NCBI GenBank assembly: GCA_964490005.1
Contig: CAZBBB010000073.1
Span: forward strand, 1-16,407
Direction of reading: 5' to 3'
From: CAZBBB01 sp964490005
Lineage (GTDB): Bacteria > Planctomycetota > B15-G4
DNA length: 16,407 nt
Part shown: positions 7,180 to 13,382 of the stretch, in pieces
Layout: each line of letters opens with the position of its first letter
Position numbering within the stretch: position 1 is the first letter of the stretch
Notes under the pieces: model-generated
The model's database searches: none
Told to the model about the DNA's origin: nothing
The model's input: only the letters and a program-made list of their open reading frames with translations
Translations under genes and position numbers: made by a program

Positions 7180-8916
7180 ATGCCGCCCGCGGCCAAAACT
7201 TCGGCGCGCCCGGCCCTGCTGCGGACGCTGGTCTCGTGCGCGCTGCTCGTCGCCGGCTTCGAGTGGGCCGCGCGCTCGCAGGGCTGGTTCGACCCGACCG
7301 AGATGCCCGACCCCTACCAGGGTTTTCCCGGCACGCCGCCGCTGTACCGCGTCGAGACCGACGCCGACGGCGCGGCGATCCGCGCGCGCTCGCCCAACAA
7401 GGACAAGTACCGGCCCGCGAGCTTCGCCGTCGACAAGCCGGCCGACGAGTTCCGCGTGTTCTGCATCGGCTCCTCGTCGACCAACTCCGACGCGTTCCTC
7501 TCGCCCGACGGCTCGTACCCCGCCTTCCTGCGCCTGTACCTGAGCTTCCTGCTGCCGGGCAAGACGCCCGTCGTGATCAACGCCGGCGGCGGCGGCTCGA
7601 GCTCGATCCAGCACATGGAGGTGCTGCGCGAGGTGCTCGACTACGAGCCCGACCTGATCGTGCTCGCGCCCGAGGCCGGCGACAAGAACCTGATCCCGCC
7701 CTCGCCGCAGGGCGTCATGGCGCAGCGCGACGACAGCAACCCCATCACGCGCACGCTGCGCCGCTGGCTGGCGCGCAGCCGGCTCTACGTCGGCACGCGC
7801 GAGCTGCTCGCCGACGCGCGCCCGTCCAGCCCCTCGCAGCAGGGGCTGCTCTCGGCCTTCTCGGCCTTCTTCCTGTACAGCGTCAGCCAACCCTTCTCGC
7901 CGCAGACCTTCGAGAAGCTGTTCGACTTCAAGCGCGACCGCGTGCCCGTGCTCATGCCCTGGGTCATCCCGCGCGAGGAGATCGCCTACGCGCACGGGCG
8001 CTTCTCCGACCGGCTGACGCAGATGATCGGCATGGCGCGCGACGCCGACGTGCCGATCATCATGGTCGGCCCGCTGCGCAATCTGCGCGCGAGCTTCTAC
8101 TACCGCTTCCACATCGACCCCAGCGAGATCCGCGAGGGGCGCCTCGACGAGTGGCGCGCGCTCTACGCGCGGGCCATCGAGGAGAAGCGCGCCGGCCGCT
8201 TCGAGCGGGCCGTCGCGACCTTCCGCGAGGTGCGCGCGCTGTACGTCGAGGACCGCGACGAGATCCTGGCCTTCGATCTCGGCGAGTGCCTCGAGGCGCT
8301 CGGCCGCTTCGACGAGGCCTTCATCGAGTACTCCAAGCCCTACCGCGAGAACCCCTCGCTGCAGCTCATCGTCGACGCCGCGCGGGCGCACGACGTGCCC
8401 TACGCCGACCCCTTCCCGGCGGTCTGCGCGGCCTCGCCGAACGGCATCCCGGGCTACGGCGAGTTCACCGACTCGGTGCACCCGATGGCGAACACCAACC
8501 GCATCGTCGCGCTCACCGTGCTCGACGCCATGCGCGGCCTGCAGCGCTGGCCCGAGCTGGCGGGCACGGACTCGCCGCGCTTCTTGGCGGCCGACGGCGC
8601 CGTGCGGGCCGCGGTCGACAAGTGCCAGGCGCCGCTGCACAACCGCATGCTGCAGGCGATCCTCGCCGGCCGCCCGCAGGAGGCCGTCGCGCTGGGCAAG
8701 ACCGTCCCGGTCGAGGCGCTGGGCACCTCGCAGTTCGTCGAGGCCATCTACTACGGCTGGGCGCTCACGCTCACGGGCGAGAACGAGGCCGCGCGCGACG
8801 TGTACCTGCGGCTGCGCCGGAGCTTTTTGCGCCCCGGCGTCGCGGTGCCGCCTCTCGACAGCGACGAGGAGCTGGTGCGCGTGGCCTTCGCCGGGGACGT
8901 GTTCGCATGGTTCTGA
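7180..8916 (+). CDS. Membrane-anchored SGNH/GDSL-fold acyltransferase-like protein with TPR-like insertion (DltD/AlgX-like role)
   Basis: 578 aa. Residues 11-27 form one N-terminal hydrophobic anchor, so the rest should face the periplasm. The SGNH blocks are visible: GSSST at 97-101 (nucleophile probably Ser99), the Gly block NAGGGGSSS, the GDKN block in EAGDKN, and the Asp-His dyad D431/H434 in DSVHP. Between the GDKN block and the dyad is an inserted helical region (about 325-392) with two TPR-like units, and the C-terminal 130 residues look helical too. In MBOAT-SGNH pairs, the SGNH partner places an acyl group on an extracellular polymer; the microprotein and MBOAT genes directly downstream support that role. 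An in-frame ATG at 7066 would give 616 aa, but it places 38 unlikely residues before the anchor, so I prefer 7180. Confidence 0.82.
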   Translation: MPPAAKTSARPALLRTLVSCALLVAGFEWAARSQGWFDPTEMPDPYQGFPGTPPLYRVETDADGAAIRARSPNKDKYRPASFAVDKPADEFRVFCIGSSSTNSDAFLSPDGSYPAFLRLYLSFLLPGKTPVVINAGGGGSSSIQHMEVLREVLDYEPDLIVLAPEAGDKNLIPPSPQGVMAQRDDSNPITRTLRRWLARSRLYVGTRELLADARPSSPSQQGLLSAFSAFFLYSVSQPFSPQTFEKLFDFKRDRVPVLMPWVIPREEIAYAHGRFSDRLTQMIGMARDADVPIIMVGPLRNLRASFYYRFHIDPSEIREGRLDEWRALYARAIEEKRAGRFERAVATFREVRALYVEDRDEILAFDLGECLEALGRFDEAFIEYSKPYRENPSLQLIVDAARAHDVPYADPFPAVCAASPNGIPGYGEFTDSVHPMANTNRIVALTVLDAMRGLQRWPELAGTDSPRFLAADGAVRAAVDKCQAPLHNRMLQAILAGRPQEAVALGKTVPVEALGTSQFVEAIYYGWALTLTGENEAARDVYLRLRRSFLRPGVAVPPLDSDEELVRVAFAGDVFAWF

Positions 8917-8926
8917 GGGCGGCACG

Positions 8927-9058
8927 ATGAAGGCCCTCGCGCTCGCCCTCTGGCGCCTCGTGCTGCGGCCCGTGGCCGTGGTGGTGATGCTCGCGACCGT
9001 GCTCGTCGCGCTCATCGAAGGCCAGCCCCTCGAACAGTTCCTCTACGCCATCTTCTGA
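8927..9058 (+). CDS. DltX-like acyl-relay microprotein with C-terminal FxYxxF
   Basis: A 43-aa ORF between the SGNH and MBOAT genes, with GAGGG (8915-8919) 7 nt before its ATG. It has a short N-terminal part with Lys2, Arg10 and Arg14, one hydrophobic span at about 16-30 (VAVVVMLATVLVALI), a short polar linker EGQPLEQ, and ends exactly with FLYAIF (38-43). Positive residues before the span predict an inside N-terminus. DltX of Gram-positive dlt operons has the same plan: about 50 aa, one span, and a C-terminal FIYNEF-type hexapeptide whose Tyr is reported to carry the acyl group between MBOAT and SGNH. Tyr40 would be the equivalent residue. The spacing is 10 nt after the SGNH stop and 18 nt before the MBOAT start. 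The function is inferred from size, topology, motif and position together. Confidence 0.8.
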   Translation: MKALALALWRLVLRPVAVVVMLATVLVALIEGQPLEQFLYAIF

Positions 9059-9076
9059 GCCGCGCCGCCCCGCCCC

Positions 9077-10267
9077 ATGGACCCGATCCTCCGCTACGTG
9101 CTGCTGCTGGCTCCGGCCTGCCTGCTGTACTGGGCGGCCGTCCCGGCGCGCCACCGGCCGACCTTCCTGCTGCTGCTGAGCCTCGGCTTCATCGGCAGCT
9201 TCGGCGTGCCCGAGGCCGCCTACATCTTCGCCAACGTGCTCGGCGTGTGGTGGCTCTCGCGCGGCATGACGAAGGAGGCGCCCAAGGAGGCCCGGCGGCG
9301 CCTGCTGCACCTCGCGCTGTTCTGGCTCATCGGCACGCTCGTGTTCTTCAAGTACACGACGCTCACGCTCGAGGCGCTGTTCGGACCCGGGGCGCCCGAC
9401 ACGTGGATCCCGCGCATCGTCATCCCGCTGGGCCTGAGCTACGTCGCGTTCCGGCTGATCCACTACGTCGTCGAGCGCTACCGCGGCAAGGTGCCCGACT
9501 CGAGCTTCGCCGAGTTCGCCGCCTACGTGCTGTTCTTCCCGACCTTCGTGGCGGGGCCGGTCGAGCGCTTCCCGGCGTTCCACAAGCAGACCGCGCTGCA
9601 CAAGGGTTTCGACGCGGCCGACCTCGAGATCGGCCTCGGGCGCATCCTGCGCGGCGCCTTCCGCAAGATCGTCATCGCCGACAACCTGCTGCCCTGGTTC
9701 TGGCCGACGCTGACCTCGCCGGCCGAGCACACGCTGGGCGAGATCGGGCTGGCCACGTACGCGCTGGCGATCTTCACCTACATGGACTTCGGCGGCTACA
9801 CCGACATCGCCGTCGGCGCCTCGCGCCTGTTCGGCTACCGCATGGTCGAGAACTTCGACCACCCGTACTTCAAGCCCAACATCGCCGAGTACTGGCGCAG
9901 CTGGCACATGTCGCTGTACTCGTTCATCCGCGACTACTTCTTCCTGCCCTTCTTCGGGCGCAGCCGCAACCAGTTCGTGATGTCCTGCGGCGTCGTGCTC
10001 ACGATGACCGTGTTCATGCTCTGGCACGAGGGCAACCTGCCCTTCCTGCTGCTGGGCATCTACCACGGCACCGCCATCGCGCTGTGGAACCAGTTCCAGC
10101 TCTTCAAGCAGACCCGCCCGCGGCTGCGGCGCTTCATGGCGAGCGTCCCGGTCAAGTCGCTGTCGACCTTCGCCACGTTCAACTTCGTCGCGTTCGGTAT
10201 CCTCTTCTTCACGTTCGACTGGCTCGAACTGAAGAGCGTCGTGCTGCGTCTCTTCGGCGCCTCCTGA
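9077..10267 (+). CDS. MBOAT family membrane O-acyltransferase (DltB/AlgI-like)
   Basis: 396-aa polytopic membrane protein, slightly short for the family (AlgI and DltB are about 400-500 aa). The MBOAT core is clear: FFPTFVAGPVERF, then MDFGGYTDIAVGASRLFGY, then HPYFKPNIAEYWRSWHMSL, then the catalytic region LWHEGNLPFLLLGIYHG. His317 in LWHEG is the expected catalytic His and His330 the second conserved one. In DltB the MBOAT takes the acyl group from the carrier-protein thioester and passes it through a membrane tunnel to the outside. Here the neighbouring carrier protein, microprotein and SGNH gene supply all the partners. DltB and AlgI have WHG where this protein has WHE. No good Shine-Dalgarno sequence precedes the ATG; the gene may be translationally coupled to the microprotein. 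Confidence 0.93.
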   Translation: MDPILRYVLLLAPACLLYWAAVPARHRPTFLLLLSLGFIGSFGVPEAAYIFANVLGVWWLSRGMTKEAPKEARRRLLHLALFWLIGTLVFFKYTTLTLEALFGPGAPDTWIPRIVIPLGLSYVAFRLIHYVVERYRGKVPDSSFAEFAAYVLFFPTFVAGPVERFPAFHKQTALHKGFDAADLEIGLGRILRGAFRKIVIADNLLPWFWPTLTSPAEHTLGEIGLATYALAIFTYMDFGGYTDIAVGASRLFGYRMVENFDHPYFKPNIAEYWRSWHMSLYSFIRDYFFLPFFGRSRNQFVMSCGVVLTMTVFMLWHEGNLPFLLLGIYHGTAIALWNQFQLFKQTRPRLRRFMASVPVKSLSTFATFNFVAFGILFFTFDWLELKSVVLRLFGAS

Positions 10268-10272
10268 AGCCC

Positions 10273-10289
10273 GGCCCCCCGCGGGGGCC
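10273..10289 (+). repeat. Perfect GC hairpin between MBOAT and methyltransferase genes
   Basis: GGCCCCC (10273-10279) and GGGGGCC (10283-10289) form a 7-bp perfect stem with a 3-nt CGC loop in the 37-nt gap. There is no T tract, so it is not a classic terminator. It may adjust expression or mRNA stability of the two halves of the operon, or be chance in GC-rich DNA. Confidence 0.35.
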
Positions 10290-10304
10290 CATCGGATCCC
10301 ACCC

Positions 10305-11342
10305 ATGCCCGCCGCCACCCCTCCCCGAACCGAGAATGCGGTCGCGCGCGACCAGATCGAGGTGCTGGCCGTCGCCGAGGGCTTCTTCCAGTCGTACGTG
10401 CTGTTCGCGCTGCTCAAGCTGGGAGTGGTCGACCGTCTCGGCCACGGCCGCGCCACGCTGGCGCAGCTCGCGCAGGACCTCGGCGTGCAGGCGCCCTTCC
10501 TCGCGCGGGTGCTCAACGCGGGCGTGGTGCTGAAGATGCTGCGCGTCGACGCCGACGACGGCTACCGCCTCGCGCCGGTCTACGAGTCGGTCATGCTGCG
10601 CGACGCCGGCACGCACTACCTCGGCGACTGGGTGCGCAACCTCGACTACTTCGCCTCGGCCGTCAGCAAGCTCGACCAGGCCGTGCGCACGGCCGGCCCG
10701 ACCGTCGACCCCGACACGCACCTCGGCAAGGACCCGCACCACACCGAGGAGTTCACGCTGGCGATGCGCAACTACGCGGCGCTGCGCGGCAAGGAGCTCT
10801 CGAAGTATCTCGACACGCGGGGCTGCGCCACGCTGCTCGACCTCGGCTGCGGCCCGGGCACCTACGCCTTCCACCTCGGCGAGGCCAACCCCGCGCTCGA
10901 GCTGCACCTGCTCGACCTGCCCGAAGTGCTCGAGCACGCCAAGACCGTGAGCCGGCAGCACGCACTGAAGAACAAGCTCGTCTGGCACCCGGTCGACGTG
11001 CTGCAGGAGGAGATCCCCGGCAGCTACGACCTGGTGCTCGTCTCGAACACGCTGCACATGCTCGGCGGCGAGGCCAGCGCGGCGCTCATCCGGCGGCTCT
11101 ACCCGCACGTCAAGCCGGGCGGCTCGCTGGTGATCCAGGCGCAGTATCTGGCCGACGACATGCGCGGCCCGCGCTGGCCGATCTACCTCGACCTGATCCA
11201 GTTCTGCATCACGAGCCGCGGCCGCAACCACTCGATGGGCGAGACCAAGGCCTGGATGGAGGCGGCCGGCTTCAAGCGCGTCGAGCGCTGCTCGATGTCG
11301 ATCATGAACACCAACAGCTTCCTGCGGGCCTGGCGCGACTGA
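10305..11342 (+). CDS. SAM-dependent methyltransferase, hydroxyindole/caffeate O-methyltransferase-like
   Basis: 345 aa with the two-part architecture of small-molecule methyltransferases of the ASMT/COMT type: an N-terminal helical dimerisation and winged-helix domain (about 15-100) and a C-terminal Rossmann domain. The SAM-binding motif LLDLGCGPGTYAF is at 177-189, an acidic residue follows in LLDLP (about 202-206), and VKPGGSLVI is at 269-277. Where COMTs carry the catalytic HxxHDW, this protein has NTLHML (248-253), so the second His is kept (His251) but its surroundings differ. The family includes O-, N- and C-methyltransferases. Its place between the MBOAT and carrier-protein genes suggests that it modifies the acyl group carried by the PCP, or the acceptor; this is inference. 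No clear Shine-Dalgarno sequence is present. Confidence 0.85.
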   Translation: MPAATPPRTENAVARDQIEVLAVAEGFFQSYVLFALLKLGVVDRLGHGRATLAQLAQDLGVQAPFLARVLNAGVVLKMLRVDADDGYRLAPVYESVMLRDAGTHYLGDWVRNLDYFASAVSKLDQAVRTAGPTVDPDTHLGKDPHHTEEFTLAMRNYAALRGKELSKYLDTRGCATLLDLGCGPGTYAFHLGEANPALELHLLDLPEVLEHAKTVSRQHALKNKLVWHPVDVLQEEIPGSYDLVLVSNTLHMLGGEASAALIRRLYPHVKPGGSLVIQAQYLADDMRGPRWPIYLDLIQFCITSRGRNHSMGETKAWMEAAGFKRVERCSMSIMNTNSFLRAWRD

Positions 11343-11376
11343 GCGGCGCGGCGGCCGCGCCCGCGGGCCGCCGAAC

Positions 11377-11406
11377 TTGGTGGCCCCGCCGTCGGGAGGG
11401 TATCGT
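11377..11406 (+). promoter_or_regulatory. Candidate internal promoter upstream of the carrier-protein gene
   Basis: TTGGTG (11377-11382) and TATCGT (11401-11406) are 18 nt apart in the 181-nt gap before the carrier-protein gene. The -10 matches four of six bases. Downstream in the leader are two GC-rich inverted repeats (11414-11420 with 11423-11429, and 11472-11478 with 11488-11494), neither followed by a T tract. This could let the PCP-ligase-dehydrogenase block be expressed separately from the transfer genes. Confidence 0.3.
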
Positions 11407-11523
11407 GTCCTGCCCGCGGCACGCCGCGGCCCCGGACGCGGCGCTTGCCGGCCGCGCCCGGCGAGCAGCCCGACGGCCGCCCGGACGGGCCGTCCGTCCC
11501 CCATCAGCGATCGAGGTCCCCGG

Positions 11524-11790
11524 ATGCGCGCCAAACTCAGCCAATACGTCGTCGACACCTTCATGTACGGCGAGGGGAAGATCCGCGACGACCAGCAGCT
11601 CTTCGAGACCGGCGTGATCGACTCGCTCGGCTTCATGAAGCTGATCGCCTTCGTCGAGGAGACCTTCGACGTCTCGCTCGACATGAGCGAGGTGACGATC
11701 GACAACTTCGCCAGCATCGACGCGATGGTCGAGACGATCGAGGCCAAGCAGGCCGAGCAGGGCAAGGGCGGTGGCTCGGGTCGTCCATGA
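11524..11790 (+). CDS. Stand-alone peptidyl/acyl carrier protein (DltC/PltL-like PCP)
   Basis: 88-aa acidic helical protein with the phosphopantetheine site GVIDSLGFMKL; Ser34 would carry the prosthetic group. The leading region (YGEGKIRDDQQLFETG) and the trailing FVEETFDVSLDMSEVTIDNFASIDAM match the carrier-protein helices II and III. It holds the aminoacyl thioester made by the AMP ligase encoded immediately downstream. The start is well supported by GAGGT at 11513-11517, 6 nt before the ATG. The Gly/Lys-rich tail (GKGGGSGRP) follows the fold and is probably disordered. The stop overlaps the ligase start in ATGA (11787-11790), which implies translational coupling. No phosphopantetheinyl transferase gene is in the window, so activation must come from elsewhere in the genome. 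Confidence 0.93.
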   Translation: MRAKLSQYVVDTFMYGEGKIRDDQQLFETGVIDSLGFMKLIAFVEETFDVSLDMSEVTIDNFASIDAMVETIEAKQAEQGKGGGSGRP

Positions 11791-13382
11791 CGGACGGCCT
11801 CGCTGACCTGCTCTGCGCGGCGGCCGAGCGCCATCCCGGGCGCACGGCCGTGAGCTGCGGCAAGCAGCGGGTCAGCTGGTCCGAACTCCACGGGCGCGCC
11901 TCGGCGGTCGCCGCGCTGCTCGCCGCGCAGGGCGTCGGACGCGGCGCGCGCGTCGCCGTCTACCTCGACAAGTCGATCGACGTGATCGCCGCGCTCTTCG
12001 GCGTGCTGCTGCGCGGCGCGGCCTACGTGCCGATCGACCCGACCGGCCCGCCCGACCGCAGCGCCCGCATCCTCGCCGACTGCGGGTTGGCGCACGTCGT
12101 CACCGCGGCCAACAAGTGCGCGCGCCTGGCCGAGATCGCCGCCGGCGGCGGCCCGCTGCGCCATGCGATCGTGGTCGACGGCGAGCGCCCCGCGCTGCGC
12201 GACGAACTTGCGCCGCTCGACGTGGCGCTCGCGGCCGACCTGGCCGCGGCGCGGCCCGTGCCGCCGCTGCCGGCGCGCGGCGCCGAGCTGGCCTACATCC
12301 TGTACACGTCGGGCTCGACGGGCCAGCCCAAGGGCGTCGCGCTGAGCCACGACGCCGCGCTGGCCTTCGTCGACTGGGCGGTCGGGCAGTTCGAGCTGCG
12401 CGCCGACGACGTCGTCTCCTGGCACGCGCCGCTGCAGTTCGACCTGTCGGTGTTCGACCTGTTCGCCTCGGCCCGCGTCGGCGCGCGCATCGCCGTCGTC
12501 ACGCCGGGCATGTCGGTCTTCCCGGCTTCGCTCGCCAGGTGGATCGAGACCGAACGCGTCACGACCTGGTACTCGGTGCCCTCGATCCTGATGCAGCTCT
12601 CGCGCCACGGCGACCTGCCCGGCCGCGACCTCTCGACGCTGCGCCAGGTGCTGTTCGCGGGCGAGCCCTTCCCCGCGCCGCGCCTGGCCGAGCTCATGGC
12701 GCTGCTCCCGCAGGCGCGCTTCCACAACCTCTACGGCCCGACCGAGACCAACGTCTGCACCTGGCACGCGCTGGCCGGCCCGCCGCGCCCCGAGGAGAGC
12801 GTGCCCATCGGCCTGCCCGTCGCGGGCGACGTCGTGCACCTGCTCGACGAGCAGGGCCGCCCCGTGCCCGAGGGCCAGCTCGGCGAGGTCGCCGTGAGCG
12901 GCCCGACGCTCATGGAGGGCTACTGGAACGACGCGGCCAAGACCGCCGGCGTGCTGCGCGACTGGGCCCCGCCCGGCGGTCGCCCGGCGCGCACCTACTT
13001 CACCGGCGACGTGGGCCGCCGGCGCCCCGACGGCGTGCTCGAGTACCACGGCCGCCGCGACGGCATGGTCAAGACGCGCGGCTACCGCGTGGAACTGGGC
13101 GAGGTCGAGACGGCGCTGCACCGCCACCCGGACGTCGGCGAGGCGGTCGCCTTCCCCGTCCCGCACGAGGAGTTCGGCCACGTGATCCTGGCCGTCGCCG
13201 TCGCGCGCGAGGGCGGCGCCGTCGACGCCGCCGCGCTGCGCCGCTTCTGCGCCGACAAGCTGCCCGCCTACATGGTGCCCGAGTCGATCGAGGTCGTGGC
13301 CGGACCGCTGCCGCGCACGACCAACGGCAAGGTCGACCGCCGCGCCCTCGCCGCCGCCCACGTCGGGAGCCGACCTGCATGA
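11787..13382 (+). CDS. Stand-alone L-prolyl-AMP ligase (prolyl-PCP synthetase, PltF/RedM/CloN4-like)
   Basis: 531-aa adenylation enzyme of the ANL superfamily that activates an amino acid with ATP and loads it on a PCP. Core motifs: A3 YTSGSTGQPKGVALSH (about 173-188), A4 QFDLSVFDLF (217-226), A5 NLYGPTETNVC (314-324), A7 TGDVG, A8 GRRDGMVKTRGYRVELGEVE, and A10 NGKVDR with catalytic Lys515. Aligning by hand to the phenylalanine-activating domain of gramicidin synthetase gives specificity residues D219, L220, F223, Y262, L289, A291, L315, V323, C324, K515. To my recollection this D-L-F-Y-L-A-L-V-C-K pattern is that of proline-activating PltF-type enzymes. A DltA-type D-alanine ligase is the alternative by overall similarity. 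The flanking PCP and dehydrogenase genes, each overlapping by 4 nt, support the proline assignment. Confidence 0.85.
   Translation: MTDGLADLLCAAAERHPGRTAVSCGKQRVSWSELHGRASAVAALLAAQGVGRGARVAVYLDKSIDVIAALFGVLLRGAAYVPIDPTGPPDRSARILADCGLAHVVTAANKCARLAEIAAGGGPLRHAIVVDGERPALRDELAPLDVALAADLAAARPVPPLPARGAELAYILYTSGSTGQPKGVALSHDAALAFVDWAVGQFELRADDVVSWHAPLQFDLSVFDLFASARVGARIAVVTPGMSVFPASLARWIETERVTTWYSVPSILMQLSRHGDLPGRDLSTLRQVLFAGEPFPAPRLAELMALLPQARFHNLYGPTETNVCTWHALAGPPRPEESVPIGLPVAGDVVHLLDEQGRPVPEGQLGEVAVSGPTLMEGYWNDAAKTAGVLRDWAPPGGRPARTYFTGDVGRRRPDGVLEYHGRRDGMVKTRGYRVELGEVETALHRHPDVGEAVAFPVPHEEFGHVILAVAVAREGGAVDAAALRRFCADKLPAYMVPESIEVVAGPLPRTTNGKVDRRALAAAHVGSRPA

Noticed and set aside
6922..9015. 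A 697-aa minus-strand open frame over the SGNH gene
   Set aside because: It is a shadow of the SGNH gene, with the same low-complexity Arg/Ala/Val/Gly/His composition and no domain.
10209..13361. A 1050-aa open frame on the minus strand
   Set aside because: It runs opposite the methyltransferase, PCP and ligase genes, has Arg/Ala/Gly/His-rich low-complexity composition, and contains no recognisable motif. Long antisense frames are expected at this GC content because stop codons are rare.
11787..13382. Calling the ligase DltA (D-alanine) by analogy to the dlt operon
   Set aside because: The pocket residues and the adjacent dehydrogenase fit L-proline activation better; a D-alanine pathway would not need a flavoprotein of this type.
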